64,000 nt of DNA from Oreocharis arfaki. Lineage: Eukaryota > Chordata > Aves > Passeriformes > Paramythiidae. The notes below the pieces were generated by a model. The model was not told the origin of the DNA, did no database searches, and worked only from the letters and a program-made list of their open reading frames with translations. The position numbers were made by a program, and so were the translations under genes. Location: contig VZRR01013890.1 in the NCBI GenBank assembly GCA_013398015.1, positions 331,509 to 395,508 on the forward strand. Reading direction: 5' to 3'. Positions 14,193 to 24,450 of this stretch are shown one piece after another; within the stretch, counting starts at the first letter, position 1, and each line of letters starts with the position of its first letter.

Positions 14193-14262
14193 GGGCCAAA
14201 TATTCAGCTGATATAAACCCCGGTATAGCAGCTGTACTGGCCAGCTCAGGATCTGCCTCAAG
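14193..14262 (+). repeat. Possible relic of an ancient amniote repeat
   Basis: The phrases 'gggccaaatattcagctgat' and, about 40 bases later, 'ccagctcaggatctg' recall an old, partly palindromic repeat common in turtles, crocodilians and birds (blocks like 'ggccaaat...ctgatttacacc...agctgaggatctgg'). I cannot assign a family name with confidence, and the copy is too short and diverged to exclude coincidence. Confidence 0.3.
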
Positions 14263-14339
14263 ATGTATTTCCATCATATTTTCTTGGTCTATTTACAAAA
14301 AAGGTAAAGCGAACATTAGGCTGTATGCCAAAAAATGAG

Positions 14340-16240
14340 GGAAAGATTAAATATGAGGTTTGTCTGCATTTGAAACACAGAGAGTTTCCAGAGAAAGTAA
14401 TTTTAAGACCCAGATTTTATTTTTGAGTTCTCAAACATGGTCTGACACCATGAAAACACGTATAGGTACATAGTTATGGAAAATCATTTAGCATTTATTT
14501 TACAAGCATATTTTGTACAGGCTTTGCATTGATGTAAAGTGGTAGTCTTCCCTGTTTTGGTGCTAGTCACTGATTAACTTTGAAGATCATGCAAAGACAG
14601 AAGACTTGTAATACAGACCAAATGTCTAAAGTAAAAAGTACATCTTCAAAACGAGTGATATACTGAAAACTTAAAAGATGGAATTTTCCAAATGCAATAA
14701 ATACAGAAAAATATTACTATGATGTGGACCATTTTGTAGGGTATTTTGCTAAATTAGATAAACCAAAGAACTTTGCCCAAACACAGTCCTGTTAACAGAA
14801 ATCCAGGGTATCCACTGAATCCATTTAACTGTGGATTTTATCTTGAATTTTGTCAGGAAGGATGGACTTTAATCCCGTTTCCAGGTTTCCTTATAAATGT
14901 TCCTTCAGATAGATGTATTGCCATTGTTTCAGGTAGAGACAGCGAATGATAAAACCTATGGATCATACTGGAAAATACTAGCTGACCATAGTAACAGTTA
15001 CAATTTGCCTTTCCTTTCATAGATAAGACAGAATCTGATTTATTTTATTGAGACAATACATCCAGTGGATTGACTGAAAGAGATACCTGAAGGAATGCAT
15101 ACTGTTCCATGCCTTCATTTCGCATTAGAATGCTGGAAAGTCTTTCACAGAGTTCTTTAAAGAATTTATATAACTTTAATCTGAAAAGCACCCAGATGGA
15201 CATAGGTATGGAGAGACCTCTGCCCTTTTCTGAAATTAACCTTTATGCATTTCTGTAAACAGTGTTCTATTTCTGCTGCTGCTGTACCCAACAGTGTAGC
15301 AGTCGTAGTCTGGAACACATTCAAGGCTACAAAGACAGTAATAAGATTCTTTTTCAGACCTTTTTTTTTTTTTTTTTTTGATCTTGCTGTAGACAAAGTA
15401 ATAAATGCTTTGCATTACTGCTTAGATACAGCAAAAACATATCCTTCCACTATTACCTCTACTAAATCTAGTTGATGGAATTAAATGTTCTATTCTTTCC
15501 ACTTCCAGAGCCCTTGTCTGTCCGATAGAGCCTTTATAAGGATATTAAAAGACAATAATAATCTCCCTGTGTAAATGATTCTCAAATGTGCCGTTAGCTC
15601 ATGACTAATGTTAGGAGTCTTCAGTTATACCTTTTCTGTAACTTTTTGTTTCACTCAGATATGGGATTTCATTACAGAGTGTTGCATCTACAGTGTGCTA
15701 CTCATGCAGAAAAATGTTCTGTTTATCTTACACAACAGCAGGAAATCCCCATTCAATTTTCTGTCCAAATTTCTGAAAGTGATTTGAAAGACCTGTAACA
15801 AAGTATTCCTCAGGGTTCTCAAACTAAAGGGCTCATTCTTGCTATATTTCCATATTAATTGCTTTAGCTATTACAAATAACAGTTCTAATTGGCTTTTGA
15901 AGACTTTTTGAACTTTGGTAATTAAGTCCATAAGGTACTTTTAAAATTGTTGGCTCTAACCCACTGTCGTCTCCTTGTCTGCCCACACATTGGGTAATTA
16001 ATGCAGACTCACCATGCCGTCCATCTCTTGACTTCCAGCTCACTATTTGGAATGCATATGTCTTTCTTGCACAGAATTATATGCACAGGCAAATGAAAAA
16101 AAGAAAAATCCAGGGAGGATTTGAATTTGGGAATAAATTAATTATCTATTAAATGTAAAAACAATTTTTAAAAAAACCCAAAAAAAGGAACAAAAAAAAC
16201 ACCCAAAGAGAAAAAAAAGAAACTTTCTTGTTCCGAAGCA
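14340..16240. other. Unique AT-rich DNA with a poly-T tract
   Basis: No gene or mobile element was recognised. A pure T run of 19 occupies 15361-15379. A (CTG)-like run of four lies near 15275-15286. A purine-rich, A-dominated patch with many AAAA runs lies at about 16086-16222. No retrocopy body or polyadenylation signal is associated with the T run on minus. Confidence 0.5.
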
Positions 16241-16420
16241 ACTCCTTTTCTTCTCTAACCAAATGACTGACCCTTTTCTGATTCTTGCTAAGCTAGATGG
16301 TGCTCTGGAAGATGTTTGCACTGAAGCCTCAAGCTGTACAAATCTTACCTACAAGAAGTTGGAACAACTAACAGAAAAAAACCCTGGCTTTGCCAAGAAG
16401 TTCACTATATATTTTAATAT

Positions 16421-16485
16421 GTTCGATACAATTCGAACAACCATGATGCATCTGTTCTTGTCTGATCTTGGAAGATAAGCAGCTT
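16421..16485 (+). repeat. 5S-rRNA-like relic (5S-derived SINE or 5S pseudogene)
   Basis: Bases 16456-16482 match the vertebrate 5S rRNA segment covering the start of the internal promoter (...tctgatctcggaagctaag... region) at 24 of 27 positions by eye. Two of the three differences are C-to-T at CpG sites, as expected for decay by cytosine deamination. A weaker ungapped match (about 16 of 27 over a window that partly overlaps) continues upstream. The 3' half of 5S is not recognisable. 5S-derived SINEs (the SINE3 / AmnSINE1 type) begin with such a segment; a truncated 5S pseudogene is the alternative. A perfect 6-bp inverted repeat (GTTCGA / TCGAAC) lies at 16421-16438. An open frame of 71 codons (16263-16478) overlaps this relic and is not recognisable as a protein. 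Confidence 0.5.
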
Positions 16486-16943
16486 TAGAAACTGTCTGAA
16501 AATTCTCATGCAGTATGAACATACTCTAGGGTATCACACCCTACCAGTTGGTGAACACCAAGATGCATGAACAGATACGTGTAAGACTTTATTTGTTCCA
16601 CTGATACTGAGAAATGCAGGAATCAGTAAGAGGCGGTGAAGGACTGATCTACAGTTTTTCATAAAAGCCACACAAGCAGCATTCTTTTGGTTTCAGGGTC
16701 TTTAAGCAGAATTTTTGAAAGGAAAGCAAATGAATGGTAGCAAATAATAGCAATTGAAGAAACCCTTTGTCTACATGGATCTCCAGTAACTCAAATTTCA
16801 GTGAATCAGAGATGCTATGGAACAACCCGGAATATAGCTCCATGGAACTAAGGGACCACACAGGTCATACACTTTACATGTGGTCCACATACACAGACAT
16901 TCATGTCTGCACACATACATAATATTAATTTAACCTGAGCAGT

Positions 16944-17955
16944 TGTGTTGGGTTTGTGTGGCCAGGTTTTGGTAGTGGGGAGGCTACAGGGGTGACTTCT
17001 ATGAGAAGCTGCCAGAAACTTCCTCTATGTCCAGCAGAGCCAATGCCAGAGAGCTCTGACACAGACCCACCTCTGGCCAAGGCTGAGCCCGTCAAGAATG
17101 ATAGTAATGCCTCTGTGATAATGTGTAAAAAAAGGGAAAAAAGTTACTGTGCAGATGTAATTGTGGACAGAGAAGAGGAGAGTGAGAACATTGGAGGGAA
17201 ATAGTTATGCAGACACAAAGGTCAGTGAATGAGGAGTAGGAGGAAGTTCTTCGGGCACCAAAGCAGATTCCCCTGCAGTCCATGGAGATCCACAGGGGTG
17301 CAGAGGTCCAGCTACAGCCCATGGAGGAGGTCCACAACAGAACAGGTGGATACTGGAGAGAGGGCTGTGAATCCGTGAGAAATCTGTGCTCAAGCAGGCT
17401 CCTGGTAGGAGCTGATGGACCTGTGGATAGAACAGCCCATGCTGGAGCAGGTTTCCTGGTAGGACTTGTGACTGTGGGGGACCCAGATTGGAGCAGGTTG
17501 TGCCTGAAGGACAGCACCCTGTGGAAGAATGACCCACGTTGGAGAAGTTAATGGACAACTGTCTCCCATGGGAGGGACTCCACATTGGACCAGGGGAAGG
17601 ATTCCTCTTCCAGAGCAGTGGAAGACACAATCTGTGATGAACCAACCACAACCCCATTCCCTGTCTCCCTGTGCTGCTGGACTAGAAGGTAAAGTACAAG
17701 AATGAGGTAAGGGAAAGATATTTTAAGGTTTTTTTCCATATCTCATTATTCAGCTCTGATTTTGTTCTTATTAAACTCAATTAACATCCTCGAGTCAAGT
17801 CTGTTTTGCCCATGACTGTATTTGACGGGTGATCTCTCCCTGCTCTGAACTCGTGGACCTTTTTCTATATTTTCTCTCCCTTATCCAGCTGAATAAGGGA
17901 GTGTTAGAGTGGCTTTGGTGGGTGTCTGGCATCCAGCCAGGGTCAACCCACCATA
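16944..17955 (+). mobile_element. Solo LTR of an avian endogenous-retrovirus-like family
   Basis: The element starts with TGTGTTGGGTTTGTGTGGCC and ends with GTCAACCCACCATA, close to the TG...CA ends of a dispersed bird LTR that I recognise from its opening block. Other recognised parts are the 'gccaatgccagagagctctg' block, the tandemly phrased 'ggagcagg...' blocks at 17390-17560, an A+T block near 17115-17145 where the family has its TATA-like box, a polyadenylation-like 'attaaa' near 17771, and the end block 'ggctttggtgggtgtctggc'. Length is about 1.0 kb. No gag, pol or env reading frame lies on either side, so it is a solo LTR left by recombination. I could not find a clean target-site duplication. 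The family name is not assigned. Large antisense ORFs (17092-17657) are by-products. Confidence 0.85.
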
Positions 17956-18232
17956 AAAGTCAATATTTTTAAGGTTAAACTATTTCTTTCTTTGAAAAGA
18001 AATATAGGCTGACAGTACATTTGTGATGATCCCACAAATCCAGAGCACTTCAAAATGACTGCTGACTCATTATAGTTGATTCAGAAGGGTTTGTGTTTTA
18101 CTGACAGGCTTCTTGTCTATTTTTATTTACTCTTCAGCATATGAACAATTATTTCTGATGTGACAGAGCACATAAGCTGTGCAGATGATCTGGGATCATG
18201 AAATGGCAGCAGGTCAGAAAGCACAATCAAAG
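17956..18232. other. Unique flank between LTR and hexamer repeat
   Basis: Short unique AT-rich stretch; nothing recognised. Confidence 0.5.
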
Positions 18233-18260
18233 CTTCTGCTTCTGCTTCTGCTTCTGCTGC
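18233..18260 (+). repeat. (CTTCTG)n hexamer repeat
   Basis: Four exact CTTCTG units (18233-18256) are followed by CTGC. On the minus strand this reads as alternating Arg-Ser codons in a 66-residue ORF (18214-18414), an SR-like tail created by the repeat alone. Confidence 0.9.
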
Positions 18261-18814
18261 TATGCCCTGACTGTCTAAAAACCCAACCAAATTGCTGAAT
18301 TCCTGGTGGGGAAAGAAAACAAGAGATGCCAGACAATGCGTCTGAGCAGTAAAAGAAATTTGTCCAAGAAAACCAAGACACAGTGCTGCTGATATAGTTC
18401 GGAAATGTATTCATTTTCTATTTCCTATCCAGTTAGATTCCAATATATATTCATAATAGCATAATACAGTAAACTATCCTGAAGTAATATGTGAATACAT
18501 AAATTTCCAAGAATAATGACTCATTTGCTATGGGGTTACAGTATATGGGGCCAAGGCAGAACTTGCTCTTTCTATTAACTTGAGCTTTAGCACATTCTTT
18601 GCTTCTAACAATAACTAGGCAAAATATATTATAAAATGGACTGGAAAATATGTATCTTTTAAAAGGTAGAGGAAGAATTTTGCATAGAGGCTCAGAGTTC
18701 TCCTCGGTATAATAATTTTGGAGCTGGCCAGCAGCTATTGTACTCAGAGACAGGCAAGTTAAGTGGTGTTTCCTTGCAAAAAAATGCACCTAGATACACA
18801 AGCAGGCATCATAT

Positions 18815-18876
18815 GTCTGTCTATCTATCTATCTATTTATCTATCTATCTGCCTGCCTACCTACCTACCTACATAC
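18815..18876 (+). repeat. Compound tetranucleotide microsatellite
   Basis: TCTG, then TCTA units with one TTTA variant, then CTGC and CTAC units run through 18815-18876. On the minus strand its first bases read gtatgtaggtagg, so the repeat supplies a consensus-like splice donor to the open segment at 18877-18987. Confidence 0.9.
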
Positions 18877-18987
18877 CTTAAAGCACCCAAAAATCATCTG
18901 AGGTTCTAACTGAAAAAGTGTTATGTTCTGTTCACAAGCTGTTGTTGGATCCAGCATTTCTGAAGAATATCTTGGACACTTGGGTAT
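18877..18987 (-). other. Candidate exon (111 bases, open, minus strand)
   Basis: Reading minus, a good acceptor (pyrimidine-rich tract ending in ACACCTTGCAG) immediately precedes 18987. A donor AAG|GTATGT follows 18877. The 111 bases between are open in only one of the three frames and span exactly 37 codons; the peptide starts IPKCPRYSSEMLDPTT and ends EPQMIFGCFK. I do not recognise it. Against it, the donor lies inside a tetramer microsatellite, 37 open codons can occur by chance, and no partner exon is identified. It may be a lineage-specific or non-coding-transcript exon, or a coincidence. Confidence 0.2.
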
Positions 18988-21640
18988 CTGCAAGGTGTAA
19001 AAAAATAATTGCACAGGGCTGTGTCCTCTCTTCTCACTTCATGGTCACGCTTTCCTATGGCTAGCAGCACTTTTTCAAAAATGGCATTCCTAATTTCTGT
19101 TTTCTCCCCTCTTTGGGAGAATTCAGACCTAATTTTTGACTCTCCTTGATCACCATTATGCAAATTCAGTTTAATCTCGTTTGGCTTTCTTTCTGTTTGT
19201 TTGGGTTTGTGTGGTTCTTTTAACAATATTTAGTGTAAAACAGCAAGACATGTATGTGCAAAAACTGCAGAATTTTCTTGGTATTCCATAACCATTGAGC
19301 TAGGGAGTCTGTACTCAAATGTTTTGACCCAGATATTTGATTAATGCTCTTTGAGATAACCTTGTATATCTGACAGTTTTCAAGTGCCTCCCACAAACAC
19401 ATTTGTCACCCACATGTGCAAGTCATATCTAGATGGTTTTCTATGACTCAGATACAGCACTTTAAAGTGCCTATTATCTCCCCTGGTCTAAAACAACCTA
19501 GAAAGTAGCTCAACACTCTGATTACATCTTTGAGACATTTAAATTTTCATAAAGTAAATCTCAGGAATAATAAATATAAGAGATTGATTTAAAAAGAATG
19601 ATGTCAAGGTTGTTAGTTTGGGGAAAAAGGGGCAACCAAGTTCCACACATATCAGAAGTATCTGGGATCCTGAAAAAAAAATCCATGTGTCGTCAGTATG
19701 ACTGATATACCAGGAGAAAAAGAATAACCAGCATTATATCTTATAAACCTGATGAGCTTTGTATTTCCTATAACCATCTTATCAATTGACTTTGTGTTAA
19801 TTGCAGTAGTTTAAGATGTTACTTCCATCAGCTCACTTCTATCCGGATAGCAGAAGTAATGCCCATAAAACTAGTGCATAAATCTAGTATTCGGCAGGTT
19901 CCTGGCTGGCATAACACATAGCATACTAAAACAAATTGCTTTAAAATAATACCCCAGGCAGTAAGCCGTAAGAAGTGAAGACAGTCACACAGATTCTTCT
20001 GTTGTGCCTGTCATGAGAACAAAACCTCTGAATAAAACAAAGTAACCAAGTAAAGATGAAATGTTGGCTAAATATTTCACTGTGATTAACAATAGCTATT
20101 TTGTAATCAATAGATACAGAATATCTTACATTTTACAGTGCAATCAAGGTTATACTAAGCACAATAAAACATCCAGAGAAGTTAGAAACTGATCGGAGAA
20201 ATAAGTATCCTTTGCAGACCACTTTTCCATGAAACTGAAGTTTGTGATATTGTAGGAATAACTGGTTACAGGTAGTTGCCAAAAAAGTTTCAATACCCTT
20301 CAAAGAATTACAACAGAAGTATAATCTATCTTTTTTTTTATTTAAATACTTGTCATTGCAAGGCTGTTTGTCTTGGAGCACGAAATAAAGAACCATTAAT
20401 TTTGCCCATGCTAATATTATGATAAAGTAAAAGAATTTGTGGCAGTCAGCCACAAAACATCTCTTACTCATATATTGTTGCAAGCAGCAACATTTTCTGA
20501 GTGAATAGGCATAGAAGAAACAGAATGTCAAATAACTATTCAACCATACATTAGAAGAAAATAGAGAGCTGTTATCTGAATTTCCCAACCTTTTCTTAAA
20601 GCCCTGGAAGAAAACAGAAACATATGCTTCTAGTAAACATAACACGCTATTTCTTAATTGTGTAGGACAGCCTTTTCAAAAATGTATTTATCCACTTATT
20701 TTTGATATATAACCTGTAATTTGACTTCTGGTATATGTTCAATTCTTTTTTGTGATCAGACACAAGAATCCCTAAAAGATATATTCAAAATTAACCAGGA
20801 ATATTGTTTTGAGATATGCCTATAAATTCATAAAGAAATTATTTCAACAATTACATTGAGAATACTAGCTATTATTCCAATATTATTAATTTGAATGGGA
20901 TCTGAGGATATTACAGAAATTTTCAAAATAAAAGTTGACTCTGTATGCAACTTTGCTTAAATGGATATACGAAGTTGTGAGTAGAGAAATTACATAAATT
21001 GTTGTGTTTGGTCTGAAGTATGGGAAGGGAGTTTTCTAAAGCCTTTTAGGAGGATAATTTTGTTTATTTTTTTGTAAGGGTTAGTATTGCTTTGCATATT
21101 TTTTATTTCTTGAAAGACTGAATTGTAATGTGAAGTGGAAAGCGGAGAATTACGTGTTAAAAGCTGCCTAACAGATGTGGAGAGGGCCTTAAAGTTGAAC
21201 AAAGCATGCAATGTCTCAATAGTTTAGGTGCTTTTAAAAAAAATCTCACTAAGTGTTCTCAGTTTGCAATCTCCATATATTCTCTATTCTCTTTACTGCA
21301 ATTTTGTGAAATCCACACGGAAAAAATTAAAAATTGCGGGAACTGCATTTGTAGGTCCCTTAATAATTGTGAAAATTGTAACATCAGTTTTTGCTTCATA
21401 ATATGGTTTCATTGGGACAGTTAGGTGTAAACAATTTAAAACAAATTGCTTTCAGTTTTAAATAGTTTTTAAAGTACCACAATCTTTACAATTATGATCC
21501 ATGACAGATTTTCAACAACTGAATATATAGATCCTGTCCTATCAGTGTGGCCTTAAGAGATTTTTTAGATAAAATCCTGTGTATTTTAAATTTTAATATG
21601 GAGGCTGAAATTTTGATGAAAAAAATTGTCTTCACTTATT
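18988..21640. other. Unique AT-rich DNA; two unexplained minus-strand ORFs
   Basis: No recognised gene. A 101-codon minus ORF (18921-19226) has an unusually charged, K/E/R/Q-rich composition for this AT-rich background, but no known motif. A 170-codon minus ORF (20133-20645) is the longest in the window; its F/L/C/Y/I/K-rich composition is typical of chance frames in AT-rich sequence. Neither shows a recognised domain, a signal peptide I would trust, or a conserved start context. Confidence 0.4.
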
Positions 21641-21644
21641 AAGC

Positions 21645-21755
21645 TTTGGGAAGATAGATATCAAAGACCGTGATTGAGCAGGGAGGTTGGACTTGATGAC
21701 CTGCTGTGGACCCTTCCAGCCTTACCTATTCAGTGATTCTGTGAAAAAGATTAGA
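21645..21755 (+). mobile_element. CR1 LINE 3'-terminal fragment
   Basis: The segment matches the CR1 3' tail: 'gagcagggaggttggacttg', 'atgacctgctgtggaccctt', 'ccagccttacctattcagtg', and the terminal 'attctgtgaaaa' octamer-type end at about 21744. Only the last hundred or so bases are present, a very short 5'-truncated insertion. Confidence 0.85.
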
Positions 21756-23935
21756 AATAAAATGCAGATTTCCCCTCTGACAGGAATTAAAGATTATTTA
21801 AAATATTTGCAAAAGAATTAGCGTTCACTTGTTCAGTCTTTCATAAAGTGAATAAATCAATTCATTTGCTTTTAAAATTTTCAGCAGCAACTTCCATCTA
21901 GATTAATATTCTGCATGTAACACAGTAATGGGTTACCCAGATGTCATTTTATACCTACATTCACAGCTGAGATGAACCACTTTCAGCACTGTTACATGAG
22001 TTCATTTATCACCAGCCTGAGAGCAGCAAACTTATAAGTCTTCATATTGACATTTTTTAAAAAATTACACATGATGCTGAGGTACACCTAAATTCATCAT
22101 AATTGTAACATATTTATTTCAGAGTACAACCTAGCACAATCTGTTCACTAGCTAAAATTCACAAAAATCAGAAGATACTTGCAAATTCATTGTCCTGGAG
22201 GCCCTTTTGCTTAACTTGTATTGCAGCTTAATTTTCCATTGATAAAATTATATTTCCTCATGTGGGAGATTCTTAATTAAGTAAAACTCCAGTATGACAA
22301 GAAGAGTGTTTCTGACTGATGGAATGATCTGGAGCACTCAGCATCTACGTAATCCCAAAGGTCAAAGTAATCTCCCAACAGCAAAAGCTGAACATCAGCT
22401 ATATCTGTCTCTGACTTTCTTTTCTTGCAACTCAAGATTAAGGAGAGTTGAAGCCTCTACAAATATTCTCTTGACTTTTAGAAACATTCATAGAATGCTG
22501 GCGTGTGTTGTATCACGTATGGGCTCTGATGTCTCATCAGTCATGTTACAGCAGTTTAATGACCAAATCTGCAGCGCTCCTCCTGAGAACTGCTGGCATT
22601 GCAGGGCCTTTTAAGCACAGGGCAGAGAGCTGAACTAATTCACCTTCCAAACATGGGGAAGGATTTTCTAGAGTAAGCAAGGAAGCTGTGAAGAAGCAGA
22701 CATGAGCTGCTGTGTATAAGTGAAGAATGGGACTGCAACTTTTGGATGAGAGTTTAAAAGTATAAACTGTACAAATCTAAACTGCCTTGCAGCATGTTTC
22801 TGTTGTTGCCAGTAAAATTCTCAAAAGGAGAATACTCTGAGTCTTCACAGCACAGTGAATATTTGCTGTACACAGAGAACAAAATAAAACATAAAAATAA
22901 ATACAAAATCATGCTATGAATAATTTGAAAGAAAAAGAAAACACCTTAAGTGACCTATTTTCTCCAAATGAACTCATTCTACACTGTTTCTGATTACTAT
23001 GTAGATTTAGCTTAGGAGTTTCAGCATTACATTTGTATGTATTTATTTCTATTATATATACACAGTTTTCCTCTCAGTTCCTGGCAGTTTTCTTTCTTTA
23101 ATAATGTCACCAGCTTTATAGAAAATCAAATGTGCTTAAATCTTCAAACACTTCTAGCATTTTCTGTCTAATGCTGTAGATGTAGGTCAATGCAATCCCA
23201 CCAGTGATTCATGACACAATTCCCTCTGGCTCATTACTCAAATTCAAGGGGAGATAGGAAAAGAAAAGAGAATATAAAATTCAGATATAAAGTGTTTCTT
23301 TTCACCAACAGAAACCCAATTGTCTCCAGTTTTCCCCAGTTCTGATACTTTAGCAGCTGTTTTCACAACAGCAGTCAGTGATGGAATTCTAAGAAGTAGC
23401 ACCTGCTGCTGAAAAGACCATCCTCCTCCTGCTGATCAGAAGATTTTTTTGCCAATGGTTTAAGTAAACAAATGATTCACATCTGTTGCTTGTCCAAAAT
23501 CTCTGACGCAATTTAGTATCTTTTTTTAATATCTATTCACTTTTTGTCTAAGTCACCATTTATTTTATGTAAATAGGGCAAAATTTGAAATGTGTATCTC
23601 ATTATTCAGTCTGTCTTCCCAGTTTAATCAAGGTGGTATCTGTTCTTGACATAAAATTATACAAACCTTTAACTTTAAAAATTTTGTATTTGCATGAAAA
23701 AAAGTCTAGTGACATATTTATATCTTATCCTAGCTTTTATTCCTAGAAAAAAAAAAAATGAAACAAACAAGCAACCTCCTATATAGAGTAGAGGCATTTT
23801 TGCTTTTGGGTATCTTTACTATCTTGACTATTTAGTAATTTTTTGTCCTAAATCCAACTGATTTTCCTAGCTTTATTTGAGAGTAGAGTTGAAAACAATA
23901 AACTGACCAACATGCAAAACTGTTTTTCTCTGTAG
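21756..23935. other. Unique AT-rich non-coding DNA
   Basis: No recognised gene or mobile element. A 106-codon plus ORF (22294-22614) has a fairly balanced composition but no motif that I recognise, no acceptor at its start and no supporting neighbour. Confidence 0.5.
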
Positions 23936-24084
23936 GAAATATTTAAGTGTTCGAATAAACTACGGCCTTGCCAGCAGGAAGGGCAGAGAACAGATGAGGG
24001 CAATCCGTCCCTGAATTACTCCAGATCTTTAATGAGTTCTGTCGAGTGCTTTCACCAGATTCAATACTTTCTAGCAGAAGAGAG
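23936..24084 (+). other. Candidate exon in a CpG-retaining open patch
   Basis: A textbook acceptor (GTTTTTCTCTGTAG) ends at 23935. A donor-like AGAGAG|GTATGA follows 24084. The 149 bases between are open in the frame starting EIFKCSNKLRPCQQEG, and that frame stays open past the donor until 24322 (129 codons including the stop). The region to about 24450 keeps noticeably more CpG than its surroundings, which can mark constrained or recently inserted sequence. I do not recognise the peptide, and no partner exon is found. It could be a real exon, a conserved non-coding element or a chance open stretch. Confidence 0.25.
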
Positions 24085-24450
24085 GTATGAATTCACGTGT
24101 CCTACACATAGAGCACAAGTACTTAACAAGTTGAAATGTGACTTGGTCTCTTATCTTCATTCAGTCTTTCCACGTGGCTTCAGAGAGGACCTAAGCTCGC
24201 TATCCCGTTCGTTTGTGTGCTCAGTCTTATTAGTGACTTGCTATGGTTTTTCCTCTGTTCTTATGGGTACAAAAGGAATGCCAGATAAAATACATATCCA
24301 TACATTACTTTGCTTTTTTTGAAGTGTATTACAAATTGTGTATTCCCTCTTTTTACGTGTTAGGCGTGATCTCTGGACCATGTTCAATTGGCATAATGGA
24401 ACAGATATTTGTGTGTTAATCCACTACTATCTCGACTAACTTCTCATAAA

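Noticed and set aside
15361..15379. Poly-T tract as the tail of a minus-strand processed pseudogene
   Set aside because: No polyadenylation signal upstream on minus, no gene-like body and no target duplication.
16014..16066. 53-base minus exon candidate with donor ATG|GTGAGT
   Set aside because: The donor is good and one frame is open, but the acceptor (TGTGCAAG) is weak and the piece is very short.
17092..17657. Two overlapping minus ORFs of 141 and 150 codons
   Set aside because: They are antisense readings of the solo LTR; their length follows from its higher GC and repeated phrases, not from a gene.
18214..18414. ORF with a Ser-Arg repeat tail resembling an SR protein
   Set aside because: The Ser-Arg run is the CTTCTG hexamer repeat read in reverse; there is no RNA-binding domain.
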